From NCBI GenBank assembly GCA_031394735.1, contig JANMXI010000294.1, positions 19,612 through 83,611 on the forward strand: a stretch of 64,000 bases of DNA, in the 5' to 3' direction. The translations under genes were made by a program, and so were the position numbers. Source of the DNA: TMP-86 sp031394735. Its GTDB lineage: Bacteria; Pseudomonadota; Gammaproteobacteria; Steroidobacterales; Steroidobacteraceae. Shown piece by piece: positions 34,949 through 44,500 of this stretch. Within the stretch, counting starts at the first letter, position 1. Each line of letters opens with the position of its first letter. The notes beneath the pieces are model-generated. The model was given only the letters and a program-made list of their open reading frames with translations, was not told where the DNA came from and ran no database searches.

Positions 34949-37204
34949 TCATTTCGCGGTCCAATAACGTGGATTTGTCAAGCGCTCGCCTCTGCCGAAG
35001 CTGACCGATCCGTCCGCGCGGCTGCGCAAGGTCATGGCGCCATCCAGCGACACCTGCCGCACCTGCGCGCCGGCCGCCTGCCAGCGCGCGATGACCTCGG
35101 GCTGCGGATAGCCAAAGCGATTCAGATGCGCGGCCGCGACCACCGCCCAGCGCGCACGCACGGCCCGTACGAAGCCTGGCGCGGAGGACAGATGGCTGCC
35201 GCGCGCAGGCACGATGACGAGGCTCGCGGGCCATACCGCAGCCTTGTTCAGCAATGCGCCTTCCGCTGCCTGCGCCGGATCGCCCGGGATCAATACTGAC
35301 GCCCACCGGTTGCCGAGCCATACCACGCAGGAGGCGTCCCGCCCGCCGCCTTGCGCATCCGCCGGCGCCAGCACGCGGACGGCGACCCCGTCGAGATCGA
35401 AGCGTTGACCGGCGATGCACGGCGCCTGTGAATCGCCGCCACCAATGGTTTGCGCGACGGGGAGTTCCCGGAACAGTGAATCGACTCCGGCTGCGTTGAC
35501 GGCGTCGACGTGGCTCAAAACCAGCAGATCGACCCGGTCGCGGCCCCGCCATCGCAAGTACGGCAGCAGCACCGATGCACTGACATCGACGCCCGCGTTC
35601 CCGCCGGCGCTGCGGTAATAGACGACCGTCGACTGCGACGTGAGCAGCACGCTGAGCAGCGCATCGCCGGCATCGAGGATCGCAAAATCAAACTCCTGCC
35701 GTTGCAGCACGGGCGCCGGCCACACGAAGACACTCATTGCGGCGACCGCGGCGATACAACGCCAATGCCACACGGGGATCAGACACAAGGCCATCGCTGC
35801 AAAGGCGGTCAACAGGGCGAGACTGAGCGGCAGATCGGGCGTCCACAGTTGTGCCGCCTGCCAATGGCCGGCGGCGCGCAGCAACGGCCAGAGCGCATCC
35901 AGACGGGTCGCCAAATGTTGAATGATCCACTGCCCCAGATCCGGCAGCAGCGGCGCGAGCGATGCCGCGAGGAGGATGGCGGGCACCAGAATCAATCCCG
36001 CCGCGGGGATGGCAAACAGGTTCACCAGTGGAGCAATCAACGAGGTCTGAGCAAAGCAATACAGGCTGATCGGCAGCACGACCATCGACACGCCGAGCTG
36101 CATACGCAGTTCCTGGCGCCAGCGCGCGACCGGCGCTGCGTCGTTGCCGAGCATGAAAATCCACGCCACGGTGACGAACGACAGCCAGAAACCGGGCTGC
36201 AGCGGTGCGGTCGGATCCAGCAGCAGCACGGCCAACAGTGCCAGACTCAGGGTGTGCGAAGCGCCGAGTCGACGCGCACGCATCCGCGCGACGCCCACCA
36301 CGGCAATCATCAGCGCAGTACGCTGTGTGGGAATCGAAAAGCCGGCGAGCAGCGCGTAACCGAACGATGCAACGACAGCCGCCAGGGTGCAACTGCGTTG
36401 CGCGCCGCGCTGCAACGTGCCTGATTGCAGTCTCTGCCAGAGCGTGCGGGCCACGTAGGCCGCCAGCAAGCCGAACATGCCCACATGGGTGCCGGAGATT
36501 GCCATCAGGTGCGTGATGCCGGCCGCGCGAAACACACTCCACAGCTCCTGCGGAATGTCGGTCGTATCGCCCACCGCGAGGCCCGCGATGACGCCCGCCG
36601 ACGGACTGCCGGCCGCCCATTGCGTCAGGATACCGGCGAGGAACTGACGGATCTCCAGAACCGGCGCGCGTCCCAGTTGTGGCAGCAGCCGCGGCGTCGA
36701 GCGCAAGCTGAGACTGGCGAGTGCATCGATGCCGGCGCGTCGCCACGCACTCTCGAGATCGAAACCGCCTGGATTGCGTTGCCCGCGTGGCGTACGCAGC
36801 CTCAGACTCAACGACCAACGCTGCGCCGCACACAGGTCCGGCGGAGCGTGGTGCCAGGACACCCGCACACGACGCACGGACAGCGCCGGCTCAAGTGTCA
36901 GGATCTGCGCGTCGAAGACGCTGGAGTTGTCGCGATGCTCGATCAGCGACACGATTTCAACAGTTGCCTGCACCTCCGCGGGTTCCAGGGCGGCCGGCAA
37001 ACTGTGACTCAGGTCCTGTTGCGCGCGCGCCCAGGCGTACAGAAGGCCCAGGAGGAGAAACGCAACACCTCGCAATCCTGTCCGCCAGACAATCAGCGTC
37101 GAAATGAGCGCAGCGGCGGCACCGCCGGCCGACAAATGCGGCAATGAGGGTGCGAACTGAATCCCAGTTACGCCGATCAGTACTGCCAGCGCGTCCTTGC
37201 GCAT
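34949..37204 (-). CDS. comEC: DNA internalisation competence protein ComEC/Rec2
   Basis: 751 residues from the ATG at 37204 (frame opens at 37246). An N-terminal DUF4131 region leads to the competence-domain channel (GLAVGDTTDIPQELWSVFRA, GITHLMAISGTHVGMFGLL, GFSIPTQRTALMIAVVGVAR) with many membrane helices. The C-terminal metallo-beta-lactamase-like domain starts near residue 500. ComEC carries one DNA strand through the inner membrane during transformation. The domain's metal-binding motifs are degraded: the HxDxDH position reads SHVDAVNAAG and the HHGS position reads PARGSHLSS, so nuclease activity is doubtful. Confidence 0.93.
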   Translation of the reverse strand: MRKDALAVLIGVTGIQFAPSLPHLSAGGAAAALISTLIVWRTGLRGVAFLLLGLLYAWARAQQDLSHSLPAALEPAEVQATVEIVSLIEHRDNSSVFDAQILTLEPALSVRRVRVSWHHAPPDLCAAQRWSLSLRLRTPRGQRNPGGFDLESAWRRAGIDALASLSLRSTPRLLPQLGRAPVLEIRQFLAGILTQWAAGSPSAGVIAGLAVGDTTDIPQELWSVFRAAGITHLMAISGTHVGMFGLLAAYVARTLWQRLQSGTLQRGAQRSCTLAAVVASFGYALLAGFSIPTQRTALMIAVVGVARMRARRLGASHTLSLALLAVLLLDPTAPLQPGFWLSFVTVAWIFMLGNDAAPVARWRQELRMQLGVSMVVLPISLYCFAQTSLIAPLVNLFAIPAAGLILVPAILLAASLAPLLPDLGQWIIQHLATRLDALWPLLRAAGHWQAAQLWTPDLPLSLALLTAFAAMALCLIPVWHWRCIAAVAAMSVFVWPAPVLQRQEFDFAILDAGDALLSVLLTSQSTVVYYRSAGGNAGVDVSASVLLPYLRWRGRDRVDLLVLSHVDAVNAAGVDSLFRELPVAQTIGGGDSQAPCIAGQRFDLDGVAVRVLAPADAQGGGRDASCVVWLGNRWASVLIPGDPAQAAEGALLNKAAVWPASLVIVPARGSHLSSAPGFVRAVRARWAVVAAAHLNRFGYPQPEVIARWQAAGAQVRQVSLDGAMTLRSRADGSVSFGRGERLTNPRYWTAK

Positions 37205-37263
37205 GTGTCTCCGCGTTGTGGAACCGGCATAATGCCGGGGAGTCATTCGAGAATATCGATCGT

Positions 37264-37812
37264 ATGCGACGCTGGCTGAAACGCATTACCCCCCAACGTG
37301 ATCTGCTGGAAAAGCGGTGGTTCCTGCGTCCCTTTGCCAAAACCCTGCTCGACCCGTGCTGCTGGACGTTCAACCGGCACACCGTCGCGCGCGCTTTCGC
37401 GGTGGGCCTGTTCATCGCCTTCATTCCGCCCACGCCATTGCTGCCGCTGCATTTCATCTGCTGCGCCATCTTCGGCGTGGCATTGCGGCTGAATCTGCCG
37501 ATTCTGTTTGCCACCGTGTTCGTGAGCAACCCGTTTACCTGGGTGCCGCAGGTCATGGCCTCGATCTGGGTCGGCGCGAAACTGCTCGGCCTGGACTTGG
37601 AGCCCCTGATCCAGATGTTCAAGCACAAAGGCTTCAGCCACGAAATGCACGCATTGTGGGGTCCGCTGCTGCTGGGCGCGCTGGTGCTCGGTGCCCTCGC
37701 CGCTGGTATCGGCTACATGTTGGCGCAGGGACTGTGGCGCGCCCGCGTGATCTATCTTCTGCGCCGCCGGCGCTCGCAATCAAGCTGCAAATCAAACATT
37801 TTCGACCAGTAA
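37264..37812 (+). CDS. DUF2062 domain membrane protein
   Basis: 182 residues. RRWLKRITPQRDLLEKRWFL opens the protein, then helices AFAVGLFIAFIPPTPLLPLH and LPILFATVFVSNPFTWVPQV, and a last helix LGALVLGALAAGIGYMLAQ. This is the DUF2062 family of small inner-membrane proteins. The function is unknown; it is often beside comEC/lol genes in gammaproteobacteria. Its 3' end overlaps the convergent lolD end by 21 bases. Confidence 0.88.
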   Translation: MRRWLKRITPQRDLLEKRWFLRPFAKTLLDPCCWTFNRHTVARAFAVGLFIAFIPPTPLLPLHFICCAIFGVALRLNLPILFATVFVSNPFTWVPQVMASIWVGAKLLGLDLEPLIQMFKHKGFSHEMHALWGPLLLGALVLGALAAGIGYMLAQGLWRARVIYLLRRRRSQSSCKSNIFDQ

Positions 37813-38484
37813 TCCATCGCTCAAGGTGAGCACGCGGTCCAGCCGTGCCGCCAGGCGCTCATCATGCGTCACGATCACGAGGCTGGTTCCCAGCTCGCGA
37901 TTCAACTCCAGCATCAATTCGAACACTTGCGCCGCATTCGCGCCGTCCAGATTGCCGGTGGGTTCATCGGCGAGAATCAATCCGGGTCGTGTCACCAACG
38001 CCCGGGCAACCGCGGCGCGCTGGCGTTCGCCTCCCGACAATTGCGAAGGGCGATGCGTCAGTCTCGCGCCGAGGCCCACACGCGTCAGAATCTCCGCTGC
38101 CTGCGCGCGCGCGGCCTGCGCAGGCAGGCGCCGCACCAGCAGCGGCATGGCGACGTTTTCCAGCGCCGAGAACTCCGGCAGCAGATGATGGAACTGATAC
38201 ACGAAGCCGACGGCACGATTGCGTAAATTGCCGCGCTCGGTGTCGCTGAGTGCATTCATCTGCAAACCGGCGATACTCACCGTACCGCGCGTCGGCAAAT
38301 CCAACCCGCCCAACACCTGCAGCAGCGTGGTCTTCCCAGACCCGGAAGCGCCGACGATGGCGATACGTTCGCCACGGCGCACACTGATCGAGGCGCCGCG
38401 CAATACGGTCAGCACCGTCTGCCCCTGCACGAATTCTTTTACCAGGTCGCTTCCAGCCAATACCAGTTCAGTTGAGTCGGTCAC
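37792..38484 (-). CDS. lolD: lipoprotein-releasing ABC transporter ATP-binding protein LolD
   Basis: 230 residues: Walker A GASGSGKTTLLQVL, Q-loop region FVYQFHHLLPEFSALENVAM, signature QLSGGERQRAAVARAL, Walker B LILADEPTGNLD and IVTHDERLA. It powers LolCE, which releases outer-membrane lipoproteins to LolA. The start is GTG. It is last in the lolC-lolE-lolD order. Confidence 0.95.
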   Translation of the reverse strand: MTDSTELVLAGSDLVKEFVQGQTVLTVLRGASISVRRGERIAIVGASGSGKTTLLQVLGGLDLPTRGTVSIAGLQMNALSDTERGNLRNRAVGFVYQFHHLLPEFSALENVAMPLLVRRLPAQAARAQAAEILTRVGLGARLTHRPSQLSGGERQRAAVARALVTRPGLILADEPTGNLDGANAAQVFELMLELNRELGTSLVIVTHDERLAARLDRVLTLSDGLLVENV

Positions 38485-38514
38485 GACAATTTCAGATTCC
38501 TACAGGTTGCGGCG

Positions 38515-39765
38515 CTAATCATTGCGCAATGATTCGGCAGGCAGCAAACGCGCCGCCGACCAGGCCGGATACAGAGTGGACAACAAGCCCAGCGCAAACG
38601 CCACGCCGCAGATCTTCAGGATATCGTACAAACGCATGTGAGCCGGCAGATCGCTCATGAAGTACACCTTGGCATCCAGGAACTTCACGCCCAGCAGGCT
38701 TTCCAGCCCGTGCACCAGCGACTGCAGGTTGGTTGCGATCAGCGCACCCAGGCAGACACCGCCGAGGATGCCGACCAGCCCGATCAAGCTGCCCTGCACG
38801 ACGAAGATCGACAAGATGCTGTTGGGGGAGGCGCCGAAGGTGCGCAGGATGGCGATGTCGCGCCGTTTGTCCTTCACCACCATCACCATGGTCGAGACGA
38901 TATTGAAGGCGGCGACGCCGACGACCAGCGATAGAATCACGAACAGGATCCGCTTGGTGATCTCGATGGAGCGGAAGAAGTTCACGTGGCGGCGCGTCCA
39001 GTCCTCGACGTAAAACCCACCGCCCAGCGCTGTCGCCAGATTGCGAACGACACGCGGCGCGGCGTACAGGTCGTGGACACTCAGACGGATGCCGCTGACG
39101 GCATCGCCCATCTGCAGCAGGCGCGCCGCGTCCGGCATTGCCAGCATCGCGATGCGATGGTCGTACTCGTACATGCCGACGGACAGGATGCCGCTTAACG
39201 TGAAACTGCGCATGCGCGGCAACACGCCCACCGGCGTGACATTGCCCTGCGCAACGATCAACACGACACGATCGCCGACCTTGGCACCCAATTCATCGGC
39301 CAGCGCCTTGCCCAGAATGATCTTGTAGCCGCCGGGGCTCAGATCGGTCAGCGAACCTTGCAACAAATGCGCGCCCAGATCTGCGACTTTGGACTCCTGC
39401 TCCGGAACGACGCCGCGCATCAGCACGCCGGCAGACTTGTCGCCGAACATCACCATGCCCTGTTCTTCGATATAGACAGACGCCGCCGCGACGCCGTCGA
39501 AGCGACTCGCCTGAGCGAGTTTCGGGCGCCAGTCATCGATGCGTCCCTGCAATCCGGAGACGGTGGCATGCGCGGTGAGGCTCAGGATGCGGCTGCGCAA
39601 CTCCTCTTCGAAACCATTCATCACCGACAGCACCACGATCAGCACCGCCACCCCCACCGCCAGACCCGTCATCGCGATGCCGGCAATCATCGATACGAAG
39701 CCGCGATTTCCCGCCGAACGCAGATACCGAAATCCGATGAAGCCTTCGTACCAACCGGCCATCAT
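38515..39765 (-). CDS. lolE: lipoprotein-releasing ABC transporter permease (LolC/LolE family)
   Basis: 416 residues from the ATG at 39765, which overlaps the stop of the upstream paralogue (ATGA). An N-terminal helix (GLAVGVAVLIVVLSVMNGF) precedes a large periplasmic domain, and three C-terminal FtsX-type helices follow (ILFVILSLVVGVAAFNIVST, GSLIGLVGILGGVCLGALIA). It is the second of two tandem permeases, so assignment as LolE rather than a second LolC rests on position. Confidence 0.88.
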   Translation of the reverse strand: MMAGWYEGFIGFRYLRSAGNRGFVSMIAGIAMTGLAVGVAVLIVVLSVMNGFEEELRSRILSLTAHATVSGLQGRIDDWRPKLAQASRFDGVAAASVYIEEQGMVMFGDKSAGVLMRGVVPEQESKVADLGAHLLQGSLTDLSPGGYKIILGKALADELGAKVGDRVVLIVAQGNVTPVGVLPRMRSFTLSGILSVGMYEYDHRIAMLAMPDAARLLQMGDAVSGIRLSVHDLYAAPRVVRNLATALGGGFYVEDWTRRHVNFFRSIEITKRILFVILSLVVGVAAFNIVSTMVMVVKDKRRDIAILRTFGASPNSILSIFVVQGSLIGLVGILGGVCLGALIATNLQSLVHGLESLLGVKFLDAKVYFMSDLPAHMRLYDILKICGVAFALGLLSTLYPAWSAARLLPAESLRND

Positions 39766-41006
39766 TCGTACCGCAGGCTTTCGGCAGGAGCCGTACGCGC
39801 CGCACGCAGGGACGGATAGATGGTCGCCAGAAACGTCAGCGCCAACGCGGCAACCGATATCCACAGGACATCGCTGCCATGCAATTCACTGGGGATACCG
39901 GCAATGTAGTACACATCCGGATCCATGATATGGAAGCCGAAGGCAGATTCGAGGAACGGCACGATGACATCGACATTGAGCGCAACACCGACGCCTCCCA
40001 ACACACCCAGTGCCGTACCGATCCAGCCGATCAACACACCCTGCGTCATGAAAATGCCGAGCACACCGCGGGGTGACAGGCCCAGCGTGCGCAGGATGGC
40101 GATGTCGGTTCGCTTGTCGGTGACCACCATCACCAGCGTTGCCACGATATTGAACACGGCGACCGCGACGATGAGCAGCAGGATGATGCCCATCATGCTT
40201 TTCTCGATGCGGATGGCGCGAAAATAGGCGGCGTTCTCCTGCGTCCAATCGCGCACCTGGACGCCCGGCCCAAGTCGGGCCGCAGCGGCACGCGCCAACA
40301 CCGGCGCGCTCAACACATCCTGGAACTTCAGTCGAATGCCACCCGGCCCTGCGGCACCGCGCAAACTTTGCGCATCCTGCAGATTCACCAGCGCCAGCAC
40401 ACTGTCGTGTTCCTGCAGTCCCACTTCGAAAATGCCGGCCACCTCGAATTCCTGCAAACGCGGCACGATGTCGACGCCGTTGCTGCCCCGACCCGGAATC
40501 ATTACCGTGACGCTATCGCCGACGCCCACTTCCAATTGATAGGCGAGCATGCGGCCAAGCACGACCCGATTGCTGCCGGGAGTCAACGCGGACAATTTTC
40601 CTTCGCGCATGGAATCGACAATGGCGGAGACGCTGGACTCCATCTGCGGTTCGATGCCGCGCACGATGCCGCCGCTCATCGACGGTGAATGAGTGAGCAT
40701 CGCATCGATGTCCAGGAACGGCGCTGCGCCAAGCAGCCCGGGGGCGCCCTGAAGCGCGGCAATGCTTTGGCGCCAATGGCCGGCGGCGGTGGCATCCAAT
40801 CGCACCGTGGCATGGGCGGACAAGCTCAACAGGCGCGTCCGCAACTCGGTTTCGAAGCCGTTCATGACCGACAGGATGGTGATCAGCGCCATGACGCCGA
40901 CGGCCACACCCAGGAAGGACACCCAGGTGATGAAAGAGACAAAAAAACTGTGTTCCCGGGCCCATGAGTAGCGCAGGCCGACGAACAACGGGAGCGGTTG
41001 GAACAT
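39762..41006 (-). CDS. lolC: lipoprotein-releasing ABC transporter permease LolC
   Basis: About 414 residues from the ATG at 41006 (MFQPLPLFVGLRYSWAREHS, the classic LolC start; a TTG three codons earlier also opens the frame). SFITWVSFLGVAVGVMALIT is the first helix, and the three FtsX helices lie in the last 150 residues. The lolC-lolE-lolD set in one operon supports lipoprotein sorting. Confidence 0.92.
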   Translation of the reverse strand: MFQPLPLFVGLRYSWAREHSFFVSFITWVSFLGVAVGVMALITILSVMNGFETELRTRLLSLSAHATVRLDATAAGHWRQSIAALQGAPGLLGAAPFLDIDAMLTHSPSMSGGIVRGIEPQMESSVSAIVDSMREGKLSALTPGSNRVVLGRMLAYQLEVGVGDSVTVMIPGRGSNGVDIVPRLQEFEVAGIFEVGLQEHDSVLALVNLQDAQSLRGAAGPGGIRLKFQDVLSAPVLARAAAARLGPGVQVRDWTQENAAYFRAIRIEKSMMGIILLLIVAVAVFNIVATLVMVVTDKRTDIAILRTLGLSPRGVLGIFMTQGVLIGWIGTALGVLGGVGVALNVDVIVPFLESAFGFHIMDPDVYYIAGIPSELHGSDVLWISVAALALTFLATIYPSLRAARTAPAESLRYE

Positions 41007-41070
41007 GTGCCGCAATTATAATTAATTCGACACTGTTAACTGCGTCATTTCCGGCATCCGGCGCCTAAAT

Positions 41071-41078
41071 GCTATAAT
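41071..41078 (+). promoter_or_regulatory. extended -10 promoter of the small periplasmic protein gene
   Basis: TGC followed by a perfect TATAAT (41073-41078) forms an extended -10 element, 31 bases before the ATG at 41110. No good -35 is seen, which extended -10 promoters tolerate. Confidence 0.6.
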
Positions 41079-41109
41079 CGGCGACGAAGCTCTCATTGGG
41101 AGACGAGCC

Positions 41110-41397
41110 ATGAAACATCGACCAGTCATCCTGGCGGCCCTGCTGGCCAGCCTTGCCTTCTCAGCCGCCGGGCGAGCGGAAACGATTGCCGTGGATGACA
41201 GCATCGCGATCAAGCAGCCTGGCGTTCCCAGCCCCACCCGCGGCATGACCATGCAGCAAGTGGAGTCGGCATTCGGCGCCCCTTCCGCCAAGTCAGAACC
41301 CGTCGGCAAACCCCCGATCACGCGTTGGGACTATGCCGGTTTCGCGGTCTATTTCGAGTACGATCACGTCATCCACAGTGTCGCGCTGAGCTCGTAA
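41110..41397 (+). CDS. small periplasmic protein, SmpA/BamE-like pattern (unknown)
   Basis: 95 residues: a signal peptide (VILAALLASLAFSAAGRA), then a short domain with PTRGMTMQQVESAFGAPSA, KPPITRWDYAGFAVYFEYD and a final hydrophobic strand. The M-xx-VexxFGxP turn followed by RWDY and a beta hairpin recalls SmpA/OmlA (BamE)-like folds, but there is no lipobox. GGGAGA precedes the start. The gene has its own promoter and terminator. Confidence 0.75.
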   Translation: MKHRPVILAALLASLAFSAAGRAETIAVDDSIAIKQPGVPSPTRGMTMQQVESAFGAPSAKSEPVGKPPITRWDYAGFAVYFEYDHVIHSVALSS

Positions 41398-41450
41398 AAA
41401 ACAACAGCTCGCGCGTTTCGCCGATCGCGTAAACTTCAAAATTCCTTAAA

Positions 41451-41500
41451 GCCGCCCTTCCGCGCCTGTCAGCTGCGCGGCGGGCATTTTTTGTTTTTTT
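41451..41500 (+). terminator. rho-independent terminator before mfd
   Basis: A GC stem (CCGCGC at 41459-41464 paired with GCGCGG at 41475-41480, extended outward by GCCC/GGGC with a small internal loop) is followed by a T-rich run interrupted by one G. It closes the 41110 gene just before mfd. Confidence 0.78.
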
Positions 41501-41513
41501 CCTTGAGCTTGCA

Positions 41514-44500
41514 ATGCCGCTATTAGATCCACCGCTCCCCGACGCCGGGCGCCCCCTCGTCAAATGGGGAAAGCTGTATGGCGCCGCACCCGCACTCGCC
41601 ATTGCCGAAGCCGCGCAGGTTCACGACGTTCCTTACCTGGTGATCGCACCCAGCGCCCGCGATGCGGAGCAACTGCGTGAGGAAATTCTTTTCTTTGCAA
41701 AAAATGCGCTCCCGGTGCACGTGTTTCCCGATCTAGAAACGTTGCCGTATGACGGCTTTTCCGCACATCCGGACATCACCTCGACGCGGCTCGCAGCGCT
41801 TGCGAGCCTGCCGCACGCAAAGCGCGGCGTGTGGACGGTGGCCATCGACACGCTGCTGCAGCGGCTGGCGCCGCGCGTATACACCGAGAGCCATTCGTTG
41901 TCGATTCACAGCGGCGAGGAATTGAATCTGGAGGCCTTCCGCGCGCGCCTGACCGCCGCCGGATACGCGAACGTCACCCAGGTCGTGTCACACGGCGAAT
42001 TCGCCGTGCGCGGCTCGCTGATCGATGTCTTTCCGATGGGATCGGACCTGCCCTATCGGATCGATCTGTTCGACCGCGATGTGGAAAGCATCCGCCACTT
42101 CGATCCGGACACGCAGCGCTCATTGGATAAATTGGAACAGATCCGGGTGCTGCCGGCGCGCGAAACGCCGCTCGACCCGGACTCGGTGCGTGAGTTCAGA
42201 CGCCGCTATCGCATACGCTTCAGCGGCGATCTGAGTGGCCACGCGATCTATCGCGATGTCAGTGCCGGCATGGCGCCGGGTGGCATCGAATACTATCTGC
42301 CGCTGTTCTTCGATCGTTGCTCGAATCTCTTCGACTACCTTCCACCACAAGCGGTGCTGATCGACTACAACGAAGCGCTGGCCGCCGCCGACACGCAATG
42401 GAATTCGATCGTGCAGCGTCATGAACAATTGGCGCATGACCGGCAGAGGCCGATTCTGGATCCAGCGGAACTGTATTTATCGGGCGCGGAACTAACGGAC
42501 CTGCAGGGCGCGTGGCGCAAGATCGAATTGCGCAATTTTGCCTGGCCGCCGGAAACCGACGGTATCTTCAAGAATTTTCCCTCCGGCCAGCCGGCCGAGG
42601 TGCGCATCGATACGCGTTCGGACAAGCCGGTCGGCGCGTTGCTCGCGCATCTGCGCGCCGTCAAGGGACGTGTGCTGCTGGCGGCGGAATCCGGCGGTCG
42701 GCGCGAACTGCTGCTGGATTTGTTGCGCGCGCAGGACATCAACCCACGCATCGTCGACTCCTTTGCGGAATTCGCGGACGGCAGCGCCGAACTGGGCATC
42801 ACGGTGACGGCGGCGGTGTCGGGCATGCGGTTGGAGGAACCGCCGCTGGAAATCCTCACGGAATCGCAATTGTTCGGCGAGCGCGCGCGCCAGGAACGAC
42901 GGCGGCGGCGCGCCGACCGCGATCCGGCGCGCATTCTCAAGGAACTCACCGACCTGCGGGTCGGATCTCCGGTGGTGCACGAGACCTATGGCGTCGGTCG
43001 CTATGCCGGACTGCAGACCATGGACATCGCAGGTCATACCGGCGAATTCCTCATATTGCTCTATGCGGAAGGCGACAAATTGTTCGTCCCCGTGCAGTCG
43101 CTGCATCTGGTGTCGCGGTACACCGGCGCGCCTGCGGAAAGCGCACCGCTGCACAAGCTCGGCGGCGATCAATGGCTCAAGGCACGCCGCAAGGCGGCGC
43201 AGCGCATTCGCGACGTGGCGGCCGAATTGCTCGACCTGTATTCACGCCGGGCCGCCCGACAAGGCGCATCGCTGACAGCGCGCGAGGCCGACTATCGTGC
43301 CTTTCAGGCGGGGTTTCCATTCGAAGAAACCGCCGATCAGGCGACTGCCATCGAGCAGGTCATCGCCGATTTGAAATCCGACAAGCCCATGGACCGCGTC
43401 ATTTGCGGCGATGTGGGATTTGGCAAGACCGAAGTGGCGCTGCGCGCTGCTTTCGTGGCGGTTCAGGCCGGCAAGCAGGTCGCCGTGCTCGTGCCCACCA
43501 CCCTGCTGGCCCAGCAGCATTTCGGCACCTTTTCCGACCGGTTCGCAGATTGGCCGGTGCGCATCGAAACCCTGTCGCGGTTCCGCACCGCCAAAGAATC
43601 GCAGGGCGCGCTGGCCGGCATCGCGGCCGGCACCGTCGACATCGTGGTCGCCACTCAGAAACTATTGCAGGGCAACGTCGCCTTCAAGGATCTCGGACTG
43701 ATCATCGTCGATGAGGAGCATCGCTTCGGGGTGCGCGACAAGGAAAAGCTCAAGGCGCTGCGCGCGGAAGTGGACGTGCTGACGCTGACCGCCACGCCCA
43801 TTCCCCGCACGCTGAACATGGCGATGGGCGGACTTCGCGACCTGTCACTGATCACCACGCCGCCTGCCGAACGGCTGGCGGTGAAGACCTTCGTATCCGA
43901 GTGGAACGACAACACCGTACGCGAAGCGTCATTGCGCGAAATCCGCCGTGGCGGACAGATCTACTTCGTTCACAACACCATCGAAACCATCGAGAAGACC
44001 GCGCAGAAACTGCGTGAACTGGTGCCCGAAGCGATCGTGCGCGTCGGTCATGGTCAGATGCGCGAGCGGGAGCTGGAGCAATTGATGCTCGACTTCTATC
44101 ATCGGCGCTTCAACGTGTTGATGTGTACGACGATCATCGAAAGCGGCATCGACGTGCCCACCGCCAATACGATCGTCATCGATCGCGCCGACCGCTTCGG
44201 TCTTGCGCAGCTGCATCAACTGCGTGGCCGCGTTGGCCGCTCGCACCACCGCGCCTATGCCTACCTGATTACGCCGCCACGCAAGGCCATGACCGGCGAT
44301 GCCATCAAGCGTCTGGAGGCGCTGGAATCCCTCGAAGAACTGGGCGCAGGCTTCACGCTGGCGACACACGATCTGGAAATTCGCGGCGCCGGAGAACTGC
44401 TCGGCGATGAACAGAGCGGGCAGATCCATGAAATCGGCTTCAATCTCTACATGGAGCTGCTGGAACGCGCGGTGAGTGCACTGAAGGCCGGCAAAATTCC

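Noticed and set aside
35688..36833. 381-codon open frame overlapping comEC in another frame
   Set aside because: Same strand as comEC but out of frame; Arg/Ala-rich composition typical of GC-driven false frames.
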